49,535 bases of DNA. Origin: UBA1563 sp041667115 (GTDB lineage: Bacteria > Bacteroidota > Ignavibacteria > Ignavibacteriales > Ignavibacteriaceae). The position numbers were made by a program, and so were the translations under genes. Shown here in pieces: positions 8,716 through 18,100 of this stretch. The notes under the pieces were generated by a model. It made no database searches. It was not told the DNA's origin and saw only the letters and a program-made list of their open reading frames with translations. Each line of letters begins with the position of its first letter. Positions within the stretch are counted from its first letter, which is position 1. The stretch is taken from contig JBAYFO010000025.1 of the NCBI GenBank assembly GCA_041667115.1, positions 1 to 49,535 on the forward strand. The letters are read 5' to 3'.

Positions 8716-10167
8716 ATGGATGAGATAGTACTTATCTCATATTTTGTTTCGTTGTTCATTTTATTTGTTTTTAGTAGTCATGGATTTTTTATGATCTACT
8801 ATTACAACAAATACAAAAACGTTAAACCGGCTGCAGATGTTGAGATTAATCCTGATACGAAAGTGACGATCCAACTTCCGTTGTATAATGAGTTATATGT
8901 TGTCGAACGGTTAATTGATTCCGTTTGCGAGATTGATTTTCCGAAAGATAGAATGGAAATTCAAGTACTTGACGATTCAACCGACGAAACTGTTAATTTG
9001 GTTGCTCGTAAAGTTGCAGAAAAGAAAGCGTTAGGTTTTGACATTCTTCACGTAAGAAGAACTAACCGTGAAGGCTTTAAAGCAGGCGCATTAAAAGAAG
9101 GAATGAAAACCGCTACCGGTGAATTCATTGCTATTTTTGATGCTGATTTTATTCCCTCAAAAGATTTTTTGAAAAAGACGCTAACACATTTTACCGATGA
9201 TAAAATCGGCATGGTACAGACACGCTGGGAACATCTTAATGGTGATTATTCAATCTTAACTAAAGCGCAGGCTTTGGCGTTGGACGGTCACTTTGTTATT
9301 GAACAGAACGTTAGAAACAAAGCCGGATTTTTTATCAACTTTAACGGAACCGGCGGTATCTGGAGAAGAAGCTGCATTGAAGACGCCGGTAATTGGCATG
9401 CTGATACCTTAACTGAAGATTTAGATTTAAGTTATCGTGCTCAGTTAAAAGGTTGGAGATTTGTTTTCCTCCGCGATGAAATTTCTCCCGCCGAATTACC
9501 TTCGGAAATTAATGCTTTAAAAGCTCAGCAATTCCGCTGGACAAAAGGCGCCATTGAAACTGCAAAGAAAATTCTTCCTCTCGTTTTGAAATCGAAATTG
9601 CCGTTAAGAGTGAAGATTCAGGCGACGTTTCATTTGACAAACAATTTAGCTTTCCCGTTTATTCTTTTAGCGGCTATTTTGAATGTGCCGTTAATTTTTA
9701 TCAAAAATAGCGGTTCACACGAAGCATATTTTGCAGTAATGTCTATTTTTATTCTCGCCTTTATCGGCTCGTTTGTTTTCTATCTTTATTCACAAAAAGA
9801 TATTCGCACAGACTGGCGCAAAAAGATTGTCCTCTTTCCTCTGTTTATGGCGGGAAGCATGGGTTTTGCGGTCAACAATTCTCGTGCAGTGATCGAAGGA
9901 TTGTTAAGCAGAAAAAGCGATTTTGTGAGAACTCCGAAATTTAAAGTTGTTGATCAAAAGGATTCATGGGCAAACAATAAATACGTAAACAAAAAGTTAG
10001 AGCCTTCGGTTATTGTTGAATTAATAATGGCTCTTTACTGTTTGGTCGGCATCGGTTCATCTATTTACTTTTTAGAAATTGCCGCTATCCCGTTTCAACT
10101 TTTATTTTTTATTGGTTTTTCGTTTGTCTCAGTAACGTCAATCAGACATGCCTATTCTAAAAAATAG
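8716..10167 (+). CDS. Membrane glycosyltransferase family 2 (BcsA-like)
   Basis: This processive-type GT2 enzyme has 483 residues. An N-terminal membrane helix (about 5-28) is followed by the GT-A domain carrying IQLPLYNE, the VLDDSTDET aspartates, FDADFIPS (DxD), TEDLDLSYRAQLKGW (acceptor-site ED) and QQFRWTKGA (Q/RxxRW motif). Four or so membrane helices follow from about residue 305. The QxxRW motif and C-terminal helices resemble cellulose/mannan synthase-like enzymes. The acceptor cannot be told from sequence; a lipid or polysaccharide glucosyl/mannosyl transfer at the inner membrane is likely. An AGGAG site precedes its ATG. Confidence 0.85.
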   Translation: MDEIVLISYFVSLFILFVFSSHGFFMIYYYNKYKNVKPAADVEINPDTKVTIQLPLYNELYVVERLIDSVCEIDFPKDRMEIQVLDDSTDETVNLVARKVAEKKALGFDILHVRRTNREGFKAGALKEGMKTATGEFIAIFDADFIPSKDFLKKTLTHFTDDKIGMVQTRWEHLNGDYSILTKAQALALDGHFVIEQNVRNKAGFFINFNGTGGIWRRSCIEDAGNWHADTLTEDLDLSYRAQLKGWRFVFLRDEISPAELPSEINALKAQQFRWTKGAIETAKKILPLVLKSKLPLRVKIQATFHLTNNLAFPFILLAAILNVPLIFIKNSGSHEAYFAVMSIFILAFIGSFVFYLYSQKDIRTDWRKKIVLFPLFMAGSMGFAVNNSRAVIEGLLSRKSDFVRTPKFKVVDQKDSWANNKYVNKKLEPSVIVELIMALYCLVGIGSSIYFLEIAAIPFQLLFFIGFSFVSVTSIRHAYSKK

Positions 10168-10175
10168 GTTTTGAC

Positions 10176-10880
10176 GTGGGAAAAACCGCAAAGAATATTT
10201 TCGACGAAAAAGTAAGTTTAATTTACGAGTATAATAAAAAATCTCCGTTATTTGTCAGAAAGGCAAATGCGGAGATTTTTGCTAATAATGTAGACAAAGC
10301 TGTTGAGATTTTACAGGAAGGATTGCCACTTTTCCCTGATTACCCGACCGCCCATATTGTGCTTGCTAAGGCGTTAACCATGCTCGGTAAATATGATGAT
10401 GCATTATATTCATATAAAATAGGATGCGGGCTGATCAATTCCGAAGCCTCTTACGATTTTTTTTTCAAAGAAGTTGCTCATAGCAAAAAACAGCGTTCGG
10501 CTTTTGGAAAAATTCCACGCCAGCCGTTTACTTTTGAAAATGATTTCTATGATGAAGAAAAATCACCATCCGAAATTAATCCCCAGCACAATCAACAAGA
10601 AAATGCATTCGAAGATCGACTTGGTGAGATAGCCGAACAAATTTCTTCCATAAAACGTCAACCGCCTCCTGAGTCAATAAAAAAAGAAAAAGAGGTTGGA
10701 AACAACACCACTTCGGAAATTAAAATTGCTTCGGAAACACTCGCTAAAATTTATATTGCTCAGGGTGAATATAAAGAAGCGGTAGAAATGTATCATAGCT
10801 TAATTATGAAAGATCCTTCAAAAAAAGATTACTTTCTTGAACGCATTTCAGAACTGCAAGCAAAGTATAATCTTGACTAA
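10176..10880 (+). CDS. Tetratricopeptide-repeat protein
   Basis: The 234-residue protein has no signal peptide and is probably cytoplasmic. TPR-like helix pairs are seen at about residues 20-90 (AEIFANNVDKAVEILQEG, then PTAHIVLAKALTMLGKYDDA) and again at about 185-232 (LAKIYIAQGEYKEAVEMY). A charged, glutamine-rich linker joins them. The start is a GTG preceded by AGG, 8 bp after the GT2 gene, so it is probably in the same transcript. TPRs imply a scaffold role, perhaps with the glycosyltransferase, but there is no direct sign of the partner. Confidence 0.75.
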   Translation: MGKTAKNIFDEKVSLIYEYNKKSPLFVRKANAEIFANNVDKAVEILQEGLPLFPDYPTAHIVLAKALTMLGKYDDALYSYKIGCGLINSEASYDFFFKEVAHSKKQRSAFGKIPRQPFTFENDFYDEEKSPSEINPQHNQQENAFEDRLGEIAEQISSIKRQPPPESIKKEKEVGNNTTSEIKIASETLAKIYIAQGEYKEAVEMYHSLIMKDPSKKDYFLERISELQAKYNLD

Positions 10881-10900
10881 AACTCATCGCACCACGTTTC

Positions 10901-11521
10901 ATGCTAAACATTAATTCGATGCAATTCCATAAATTACCGGTGGAGTTTTATCAAAAAGATGTACTTAAAATTGCTCCAAGACTCATCGGAAAGTATCTTG
11001 TAAAAAAAGAAGAACATCAGTATCTGTTAGGTAAAATAGTAGAAGTAGAAGCCTACGCAGATAAGATTGATGAAGCTTCTCACTCTTTTATTGGTATGAC
11101 CAAAAGAAATGCCCCGATGTTTTCCTCCGGTGGAAAGTTGTACGTTTATTTTATTTATGGAAATCATTTCTGCTGTAATGTTGTGTGCGGGAAAGAAGGG
11201 ATTGGCTCTGCGGTGTTGATCCGTGCGCTTGAACCGTTAAAAGGAATTGAAGTGATGGCAAGAAGAAGATTTCAAAAAAGTGAAGTTACTGGAAAAGAAT
11301 TATTAAATTTGACTAACGGTCCCGGAAAAATTTGTAAAGCTTTTAACGTTTCAAAAGATCAGAATGGAATTGATCTTTGTGGTGAAGACATGTTCATCGA
11401 TGAAGGAGAAAAAGTTCCGAAGAAAAATATTATACAGACGTCCAGAATAGGGATAAAGAAATCTAAAGATTTGCCCTGGCGATTCTATCTAAAAGATAAT
11501 CCATATATTTCGATCAGATGA
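10901..11521 (+). CDS. DNA-3-methyladenine glycosylase (AAG/Mpg family)
   Basis: This alkyladenine DNA glycosylase has 206 residues, the usual size for bacterial Mpg. It contains LIGKYLV, the active-site glutamate region VEVEAY, the HSFIGMTKRNAPMF segment and GKLYVYFIYGNHFCCNVVC. It removes 3-methyladenine and related damaged purines by flipping them out of DNA. A second ATG six codons in (MQFHKLPVEF) is an equally possible start, because the family fold begins there. The stop overlaps the start of the downstream glycosyltransferase by 4 bp (ATGA), showing translational coupling to an unrelated envelope gene. Confidence 0.92.
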   Translation: MLNINSMQFHKLPVEFYQKDVLKIAPRLIGKYLVKKEEHQYLLGKIVEVEAYADKIDEASHSFIGMTKRNAPMFSSGGKLYVYFIYGNHFCCNVVCGKEGIGSAVLIRALEPLKGIEVMARRRFQKSEVTGKELLNLTNGPGKICKAFNVSKDQNGIDLCGEDMFIDEGEKVPKKNIIQTSRIGIKKSKDLPWRFYLKDNPYISIR

Positions 11522-12564
11522 TTAACCCAAAAAACATATTACTTGTTCGCACTGACCGGATTGGAGATGTTGTTCTTTCACTCCCTCTTGCAGAAGAAAT
11601 TAAAAAAGCATTTCCCGAATGTAAGATTAGTTTTCTGGTAAAGGCGTACACGTTGGATTTAGTAAAAGATCATCCTTATATAGATGAAGTATTAACACTG
11701 GACGAAACTGAGAAATCTCCCAACATTTTCTCTAATGTAAAAAAAATTAAATCAAAAAATTTTGATAGTTGTATTGTTGTCTACCCAACGTTTAAGATTG
11801 CATTCCTTTTGTTTCTTTCCGGGATAAAAAATCGAATCGGGACCGGTTACCGCTCATATTCTTTCTTCTTCACAAAGAAAATTTATGAACACAGAAAGTA
11901 TGCCGAGAAGCATGAACTGCAATATAATTTGAACTTGTTAAAAGTCTTTGGTATTGAAAAACGACTCAACTTGGGAGAAGCCGAATTTCATCTTCAAATC
12001 AGCGAGGCGGGAAAGACTGATGTTGAACAATTTTTTCTTGAAAAAAAAATAGATGAACGTAGACCGGTAATTATTGTTCATCCCGGAAGCGGTGGAAGCG
12101 CTGTAGATCTGCCGTTGTCGAGAATGAAAGAGCTAGTTCAACATCTTTTAGAGCTAAAGGCTACGGTGCTAATTACCGGAAGCAGTAATGAAACAGAAAT
12201 CTGTCAGTCATTGGTTCTAAATGAAAATACAATTAATGTTGCAGGGAGGTTTTCGCTTGCGTCTTTGATTGCCTTAATTGATAAATCTTCGATTTTTATT
12301 TCTAATTCAACCGGACCGCTGCATATTGCTGCCGCCTTAGGAAAATATGTTGTAGGGTTTTACCCGAAGATTGATGCCTGTTCGGTTCGCAGATGGGGAC
12401 CGTTTACCGAAAATAAAGTGATCTATGAACCTACCCTCAACTGCCAAAATTGTTCTCGAAAACAATGTGAGCGCTTAGATTGCATGGACACAATTTCCAT
12501 TACTGAAGTTTTTGCCAATATCAAAAAAAATTATATGTTACTTCAAAAGAACGGAGATTTTTAA
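11518..12564 (+). CDS. Glycosyltransferase family 9 (heptosyltransferase-like)
   Basis: The 348-residue cytoplasmic GT-B enzyme resembles ADP-heptose:LPS heptosyltransferases. The N-terminus reads ILLVRTDRIGDVVLSLPLA, typical of GT9. The C-terminal half has VHPGSGGSAVDLPLSRMKEL and SNSTGPLHIAAALGKYVVGF (the donor-binding TGPLHIA loop), then a cysteine-rich stretch (LNCQNCSRKQCERLDCMD) common in this family. It probably adds a heptose or related sugar to the LPS core. The start overlaps the glycosylase stop by 4 bp and its stop overlaps the next start by 1 bp, so it is embedded in an operon. Confidence 0.88.
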   Translation: MINPKNILLVRTDRIGDVVLSLPLAEEIKKAFPECKISFLVKAYTLDLVKDHPYIDEVLTLDETEKSPNIFSNVKKIKSKNFDSCIVVYPTFKIAFLLFLSGIKNRIGTGYRSYSFFFTKKIYEHRKYAEKHELQYNLNLLKVFGIEKRLNLGEAEFHLQISEAGKTDVEQFFLEKKIDERRPVIIVHPGSGGSAVDLPLSRMKELVQHLLELKATVLITGSSNETEICQSLVLNENTINVAGRFSLASLIALIDKSSIFISNSTGPLHIAAALGKYVVGFYPKIDACSVRRWGPFTENKVIYEPTLNCQNCSRKQCERLDCMDTISITEVFANIKKNYMLLQKNGDF

Positions 12565-13361
12565 TGAAAAAGTATTCTTTCCCGATTCTCTGCGGAAGTT
12601 TTACTATCCTTTTATTTAGTGGAATTCTTTTTTCGCAAAATTCAGGAACAGGTTTTCGAAAAATTGAAAACAAAGCTTTTAAAGCTGGTGAAAAGTTGAC
12701 TTTCGATGTGAAGTACGGATTTGTAACTGCGGGTGTAGCGACCATGCGTATTCCCGAGATAACAAAAATTACCGGTAGAGATACATACAAAGTTTTATTC
12801 GAAGTGAATTCGGTTTCAAGTTTTGACTGGTTCTACAAAGTGCGCGACCGGTATGAAACCTACATCGATGTTGAAGGAATTTTTCCGTGGCGTTTTGAGC
12901 AGCATATCCGTGAAGGGAAATACTCGAGAGATTTTTCCGCCTTCTTCGATCAGCGGAAAGGGAAAGCAAAAACATCCGGTGGATCTTATGATATTCCTAA
13001 ATATGTGAATGATATTATCTCTGCATTTTATTTGGCGCGTACTTTTAATTACTCTAACATGAAGACCGGCGACCGAGTAAATCTTCAAAATTTCTATAAA
13101 GATAAAGTGTATGATTTGGATGTGAGATTTCTCGGAAGAGAAAGAATTACTGTTGGCGCCGGAACATTCGATTGTGTAATGGTTGAACCCTTGGTGCAAG
13201 AAGGTGGTTTATTTAAAAGCGAAGGAACGATTGTTGTCTGGTTGACTGATGATGAGTTGAAAGTTCCTGTAAAAGTAAAAACAAAAGTTATTGTAGGAGC
13301 CATTGACGCAGAGTTAACCTCCTTTGAAGGTTTAAACGGGAAATTTAAAGCAAAGAAATAA
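12564..13361 (+). CDS. DUF3108 domain-containing periplasmic protein
   Basis: The 265-residue protein carries a signal peptide (about 1-23, cleaved after LFSQ). A DUF3108 fold follows: FKAGEKLTFDVKYGFVTAG at the beginning, then FYKVRDRYETYID and, near the end, GTIVVWLTDDELKVPVKVK. DUF3108 proteins are secreted beta-rich proteins resembling lipid-binding barrels and often sit among envelope genes; the molecular role is not established. The ATG overlaps the stop of the glycosyltransferase (TAATG), so the two are probably translated together. LPS or lipoprotein handling is an inference from context only. Confidence 0.85.
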   Translation: MKKYSFPILCGSFTILLFSGILFSQNSGTGFRKIENKAFKAGEKLTFDVKYGFVTAGVATMRIPEITKITGRDTYKVLFEVNSVSSFDWFYKVRDRYETYIDVEGIFPWRFEQHIREGKYSRDFSAFFDQRKGKAKTSGGSYDIPKYVNDIISAFYLARTFNYSNMKTGDRVNLQNFYKDKVYDLDVRFLGRERITVGAGTFDCVMVEPLVQEGGLFKSEGTIVVWLTDDELKVPVKVKTKVIVGAIDAELTSFEGLNGKFKAKK

Positions 13362-13364
13362 TGT

Positions 13365-14351
13365 ATGGGCGATCTCAATAATCAGAAACCATCTGAAGAT
13401 GTTCCAAATGCAGTTGAGCCGGAAAATGAAAATAATATTATCCCGGAATTAACTCCAAAAATTTCACCGGTAAAAGCCGGCATCCTTGGATTGGCAGGCG
13501 GATTTTTCTTTTATCAAATTTTTGGTGGACTTTTAACTGTTCTCATTTTTGGTCTCGATTTAGAAAAAGCCGACGCCAACGCGCTTCGTTTAATAACGAT
13601 GGCGGGGCAAGTTCTGTTTATTCTTTTACCTGCGTTGATCTTTTCAAAAGTTATTTACGAAGATGTTACCCGCGTACTTCGTTTCCGTTCGGCGCCCTGG
13701 ATTGAGATAGCTCTGTTTACCATTGGTATTATTGCCTTAACGCCGATTCTTCAGAATTATGTTTACATCCAAAATTATTATTTTGAACAGCTGGCGAAAC
13801 AAAACGGATTTATCCATATGATTAAAGCCTCGTTAGATTCCTTAGATAAATTAGTTGAAAATTCTTACGGCAGTTTATTAAAAGTCAATTCGCCTATGGA
13901 CGGAGCGATTGTGATTGCGGTTGTTGCCATCACGCCTGCAATTTGTGAAGAAGTGATGTTCCGGGGATTTATTCAAAAAAGTTTTGAGCTAAAATATAAA
14001 CCTTTTCTAGGCGCATTGATCACGGCAATCTTTTTTGGCATTTATCATTTTAATCCCTATGCATTTTTCCCGTTAGTATTACTTGGGTTCTACCTTGGGT
14101 ACGCAGCCTATAAAAGTGATTCGATCCTTGTCCCTGTTGTGCTGCATTTTATTAATAATCTATTTGCAGTTGTACTTTTTTTAATTTTTGGAGAAGCGGA
14201 ACTTAAACAAACTCAATCCATAACCTCAGCAGAATTAACTCCGACATTAGTTTCGTTGTCGTATCAGATTCTCTTATTTGTTATAGTTCTTCTTGGAATT
14301 CAATATTATTACCGGAAAAAGAAGCGGGAAACTGCCGCATTAAGTAAGTAA
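13365..14351 (+). CDS. CPBP-family intramembrane metalloprotease
   Basis: This 328-residue polytopic membrane protein begins with a hydrophilic acidic segment of about 30 residues. It then has some seven or eight membrane helices holding the CPBP (CAAX protease/Abi) motifs: EEVMFRG (E195, E196, R200), FFGIYHFNPYAF with H228, and the final HFINN with H261. Those glutamates and histidines form the catalytic site of Rce1-like proteases. Bacterial members process or modify membrane proteins and some give bacteriocin immunity; the substrate here is unknown. It begins 3 bp after the DUF3108 gene without a strong ribosome site. Confidence 0.9.
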   Translation: MGDLNNQKPSEDVPNAVEPENENNIIPELTPKISPVKAGILGLAGGFFFYQIFGGLLTVLIFGLDLEKADANALRLITMAGQVLFILLPALIFSKVIYEDVTRVLRFRSAPWIEIALFTIGIIALTPILQNYVYIQNYYFEQLAKQNGFIHMIKASLDSLDKLVENSYGSLLKVNSPMDGAIVIAVVAITPAICEEVMFRGFIQKSFELKYKPFLGALITAIFFGIYHFNPYAFFPLVLLGFYLGYAAYKSDSILVPVVLHFINNLFAVVLFLIFGEAELKQTQSITSAELTPTLVSLSYQILLFVIVLLGIQYYYRKKKRETAALSK

Positions 14352-14357
14352 TGTAGC

Positions 14358-14702
14358 ATGCCGTTTTGCCCTCATTGTAAAAAAATGTTTGAAGCATCGG
14401 TGAAAGATTGCAGCGAATGTGGAGTTGAACTGGTCGATTCACTTCCTGAAGAAATTTTCTTGGATGAGGAGGATTTGGTTTTGCTTACTAGCTGTACTCA
14501 GATGTACGAAGCCGAAATTATCAAAGCAAATTTAGAAAGCGCCGATATCGATGCTTTTATTTTATCACAGCAGGACAGAAATTATCCGTTTCTAGGAAAC
14601 GCATCTGCAATAAAAATATTTGTAAAGAAAGACGATGAAGCCTCTGCGCTAGATTACCTGAAAAACATAATTAAACAATCTCCTTTAACAGACGAGGATT
14701 AA
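14358..14702 (+). CDS. Zinc-ribbon plus DUF2007 protein
   Basis: The small protein (114 residues) has an N-terminal zinc-ribbon-like module with two CxxC pairs (CPHC at 4-7, CSEC at 18-21). A DUF2007 signal-transduction-like domain follows (about 38-108, including YEAEIIKANLESADIDAFIL). Such proteins are frequent in Bacteroidota and adjoin CPBP proteases; their biochemical role is not known. It starts 6 bp after the protease stop and ends just before cdsA, so it is within the operon. Confidence 0.82.
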   Translation: MPFCPHCKKMFEASVKDCSECGVELVDSLPEEIFLDEEDLVLLTSCTQMYEAEIIKANLESADIDAFILSQQDRNYPFLGNASAIKIFVKKDDEASALDYLKNIIKQSPLTDED

Positions 14703-14703
14703 A

Positions 14704-15513
14704 GTGTCAAATACGTTCGTAAGAATTTTAGTTTCGGTACTCACTATACCCCTAATTTTGGGCGTTTGTTTTTGGGGAAAGTTTTTGTTCCTGGGATTTA
14801 CACTGGTCATCGGTGCGGTGGCATATTATGAGTTTATTTTATTTGCAAGACATAAGGATGCTGCCGGATCACTTGTTATCGGGGTGCCTGCTGTATTACT
14901 AATTATTGTAAATGCGTATTTTAAATTTACTGATTTAACCTCTCTTGTCTTTGCTGTTGTTTTCATTTCCATGTTGCGCGAACTTTTCAGAAATAAAAAA
15001 TCTGCAATTGTAAATTTAGGGGTCACTTTTCTTGGCGTGTTTTATATCGGATTATTTGTCAGTTCATTTGTTCTGGTACGAGAGTATTTTCTTGATTATC
15101 AAAAGGGAGCGTTTGTTATCATTTCTATGCTCGCTACAATCTGGATTTGCGATTCGGCTGCTTATTTTTTCGGTCTGTCGTTTGGGAAACACCGCTTGTT
15201 TCTTCGCGTTAGTCCTAAGAAAAGCTGGGAAGGTGCAATCGCAGGGTTTATTTTTTCAATTATCGCCATGCTGGCGGCAAAACTATTAGTCGTGGAATTT
15301 TTATCGTGGCAGGATGTAATCATCATCGGAATTATTTTAGGAACGGTTGGGCAGGTTGGTGATTTGATCGAGTCGTTACTTAAGCGAGACGCCGGCGTAA
15401 AAGATTCATCAAACATAATTCCCGGGCATGGCGGAATCTTTGATAGATTTGATTCTCTCATTTATTCAACGCCGGTCGTTTTCTTGTATATCAAATATTT
15501 CATTTCTCAATAA
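14704..15513 (+). CDS. cdsA: Phosphatidate cytidylyltransferase CdsA
   Basis: This integral membrane enzyme (269 residues, about eight helices) makes CDP-diacylglycerol from phosphatidate and CTP, the branch point for all phospholipids. The signature is split in two parts: SPKKSWEGAIAG near residue 171, and the C-terminal PGHGGIFDRFDSLIYSTPVV, which is the family signature with its metal-binding aspartates. The start is GTG with a GAGGAT site 6 bases upstream, in the end of the DUF2007 gene. A role with archaeal-type lipids made by the nearby UbiA-family gene is possible but not shown by sequence. Confidence 0.95.
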   Translation: MSNTFVRILVSVLTIPLILGVCFWGKFLFLGFTLVIGAVAYYEFILFARHKDAAGSLVIGVPAVLLIIVNAYFKFTDLTSLVFAVVFISMLRELFRNKKSAIVNLGVTFLGVFYIGLFVSSFVLVREYFLDYQKGAFVIISMLATIWICDSAAYFFGLSFGKHRLFLRVSPKKSWEGAIAGFIFSIIAMLAAKLLVVEFLSWQDVIIIGIILGTVGQVGDLIESLLKRDAGVKDSSNIIPGHGGIFDRFDSLIYSTPVVFLYIKYFISQ

Positions 15514-15521
15514 AAGAGTTT

Positions 15522-16811
15522 ATGGCAAAGCAAAATAAAGTAAGTGTTATCACCTTAGGGTGTTCAAAAAACACCGTGGATTCTGAACGGTTGATGCGAC
15601 AGCTTGAAGCGAATAATTTTAGACTTCAAACCGATCCAAACGGTGCAGATACTATCATAATCAACACGTGCGGTTTTATTGAAGCAGCAAAAGAGGAATC
15701 AGTAAACACCATCCTCAATGCGATTGCAATGAAGAATGATGGAAAAATAAAAAAAGTTATTGTTGCCGGGTGCTTATCCGAACGTTACAAAGAGGATCTT
15801 CAAAAGGAAATTCCCGAAGTTGATGTCTTCTTCGGAACGGAAAATTATGAAGGAATTATGAAAGAGATCGGCGGTGAATTAAAACGCGAACTGCTCGGCG
15901 AACGTTTGCTTACCACTCCTTCTTATACTGCTTACTTAAAAATATCCGAGGGTTGCGATAATCCCTGTTCATTTTGCGCAATTCCGTTGATGCGCGGCAA
16001 ACACCAAACAAAGTCAATAGAAGAACTTGTAAGTGAAACAGAGTTTCTCGCAAAGAATAACACTAAAGAGTTGATCCTTATCGGGCAAGACACAACCGAT
16101 TACGGTAAAGATCTTTATGATAAAAGAAACCTTGCCGAACTTATCAACCGGTTGAGCGCAGTTGAAGGGATTGAGTGGATCCGTTTGATGTACGTTTACC
16201 CATCCCATTTCCCTGACGATTTGATCGAAGTAATGGCGGACAATCCAAAGGTGTGTAAGTACATCGATATTCCTCTTCAGCATATTTCCGATGATGTTCT
16301 TCGTTCGATGAGGCGGGGAATAACCAAGCGCAGAACGGTTGAAATGTTGCATGCCTTGCGGGATAAAATTCCAGGAGTTACCATTCGTACAACGTTTATA
16401 GTCGGCTACCCGAATGAGACGAAAGAACATTTTGATGAACTCTGTGAGTTTGTAAAAGAATTTAAGTTTGACCGCATCGGAGTTTTCACCTATTCGGTTG
16501 AAGAAAACACACCAAGTTATCTTCTTGGCGATCCGGTTCCTGAAAAGGAGAAAATCCGCAGAAAAAATAAATTGATGAAAATTCAACAGAGTATTTCGCA
16601 CGAAAAAAATCTTTCACTCGTTGGAAAAGAGTTAAGAATTGTAGTTGAAGGTAGGGAAGGAGATTATTATATTGGCAGGAGTTATAGAGACGCTCCTGAA
16701 GTTGACGGAGAAGTTTTAATTCCCGTGGAAACTAAAAAATTGAAAGTGGGTACATTCTATAACGCACTAGTTTTTGATTGTAACGAGTATGATCTTTTTG
16801 CAAATGTCTAA
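15522..16811 (+). CDS. rimO: Ribosomal protein S12 methylthiotransferase RimO
   Basis: This 429-residue radical-SAM enzyme methylthiolates Asp88 (E. coli numbering) of ribosomal protein S12. N-terminal cluster cysteines are C14 (TLGCSKNTVDSE), C50 (INTCGFIEAAKEES) and C84 (AGCLSERY). The radical-SAM cysteines are C145, C149 and C152 in ISEGCDNPCSFCAIPLMRGK. A TRAM domain ends the protein. The KNTVDSE and CGFI motifs are RimO-like, which separates it from MiaB at 4.9 kb. It starts 8 bp after cdsA and the following GWxTD gene starts 10 bp after its stop. Confidence 0.97.
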   Translation: MAKQNKVSVITLGCSKNTVDSERLMRQLEANNFRLQTDPNGADTIIINTCGFIEAAKEESVNTILNAIAMKNDGKIKKVIVAGCLSERYKEDLQKEIPEVDVFFGTENYEGIMKEIGGELKRELLGERLLTTPSYTAYLKISEGCDNPCSFCAIPLMRGKHQTKSIEELVSETEFLAKNNTKELILIGQDTTDYGKDLYDKRNLAELINRLSAVEGIEWIRLMYVYPSHFPDDLIEVMADNPKVCKYIDIPLQHISDDVLRSMRRGITKRRTVEMLHALRDKIPGVTIRTTFIVGYPNETKEHFDELCEFVKEFKFDRIGVFTYSVEENTPSYLLGDPVPEKEKIRRKNKLMKIQQSISHEKNLSLVGKELRIVVEGREGDYYIGRSYRDAPEVDGEVLIPVETKKLKVGTFYNALVFDCNEYDLFANV

Positions 16812-16821
16812 CGGCGGAAAT

Positions 16822-18096
16822 ATGAAAGCAATAATAGTTGTGTTGGTTTTTTTTGCGTCCTTACTAATGTTTGGACAAGTTGAAGAATCTTCCGAGACCT
16901 ATAACAAGTTAGGTTTGCCAACATTTTATTTTGAACTACTGAATTATAAGGATGAAAAATCAGCGCTTACACGAGTTGATGCATTTGTACAAGTGCCGTT
17001 TAATTCACTGCAGTTTGTTAAAGAGGGTTCCGGATTTAAAGCGGAATATGCAGTTACGATTTCCGTGTATGACAAAGAAAAGGAAAATCTTCTGACTGAA
17101 AAGCTCTGGAACGAAAAAATATCTTTGCAAGAATTTGACGAAACACATTCACTTTCAAATTTTAATTTAAGCGTGAAATCTTTTATCCTCCGGCCGGGGG
17201 AGAATGTTTTTGTCATCTCCGTTGAAGATAAAGACTCCCGGAAGAAAAGTTCTTATGAAGCAAAGTTTACGGTAAGAGAGTTTGAACATCCGGTTGATAT
17301 AAGCGATCTCTTGTTCATCCGGAACAAAACAGTGGTTAACGGCAAAGGAAAATCATTTCCAAATATTTCGAAAATTATTTCAACAGCACAGACAAAACTT
17401 TCTGTTTATGCAGAAGTATATGCAGATTCAGCAACGCTTGGATTATTAAATTATCAGATCACCTCTAAAGATAAAAAATTAATTCTTGAAAAAACTTCAG
17501 AAAAAGACTTGCACAGCGGGATCAATTACATCACACTTGAAACCGACAGCCTCAAGCTTCCCCTTGATAATTATACTTTTACGTTAACGGTTAGTGATAT
17601 GAATTCTTCAAAAAAAGTATCGTCAAATAATACTTTCTTCGCACGGATTGAAGGAGTCCCGCCGAGTATCACGAATATAGATAAAGCGATCTCCCAGTTG
17701 ATCTATTTAGCCACTACGAACGAACTTGATTCAATTAAAGAAGCAAAAAATTCCGCTGAAAAACTTGAGCGATTTCTGAATTTTTGGAAAGCAAAAGACC
17801 CGAATAAATCTACTCCGGAAAACGAGGCATTCAACGAGTATTACCGTCGAGTTGACTATGCTAACACTCATTTTTCACATTACACGGAAGGCTGGAAATC
17901 GGACATGGGAATGGTGTATATTATCCTAGGGGCACCTAATTCGGTTGACCGGCATCCGTTTGAATATGATTCGAAGCCGTACGAAATCTGGGAATATTAT
18001 CAGATTAACAGGCAATTTGTTTTTGTTGATTACACCGGATTTGGTGATTACCGCTTAACTACACCCTTTTATGATGACATTAATCGGTACCGGTAA
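16822..18096 (+). CDS. GWxTD domain-containing protein
   Basis: This secreted protein of 424 residues uses the ATG at 16822, which gives a clean signal peptide (MKAIIVVLVFFASLLMFGQ) and a GGCGGA ribosome site. A further upstream in-frame start would overlap rimO. Beta-rich Ig-like segments occupy about residues 25-280. The GWxTD domain then follows at about 290-424, with the name motif as GWKSDMGMVYIILG (Ser in place of Thr) and IWEYYQINRQFVFVDYTGFG. GWxTD proteins are found in Bacteroidota, Ignavibacteriota and Acidobacteriota and have no assigned biochemical function. The 3' end is 4 bp before the PfkB gene. Confidence 0.85.
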   Translation: MKAIIVVLVFFASLLMFGQVEESSETYNKLGLPTFYFELLNYKDEKSALTRVDAFVQVPFNSLQFVKEGSGFKAEYAVTISVYDKEKENLLTEKLWNEKISLQEFDETHSLSNFNLSVKSFILRPGENVFVISVEDKDSRKKSSYEAKFTVREFEHPVDISDLLFIRNKTVVNGKGKSFPNISKIISTAQTKLSVYAEVYADSATLGLLNYQITSKDKKLILEKTSEKDLHSGINYITLETDSLKLPLDNYTFTLTVSDMNSSKKVSSNNTFFARIEGVPPSITNIDKAISQLIYLATTNELDSIKEAKNSAEKLERFLNFWKAKDPNKSTPENEAFNEYYRRVDYANTHFSHYTEGWKSDMGMVYIILGAPNSVDRHPFEYDSKPYEIWEYYQINRQFVFVDYTGFGDYRLTTPFYDDINRYR

Positions 18097-18100
18097 AAAT

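Noticed and set aside
16014..16601. 195-codon open frame antisense to rimO
   Set aside because: It mirrors a strong coding gene, has no ribosome site or recognisable domain, and is typical of a shadow frame.
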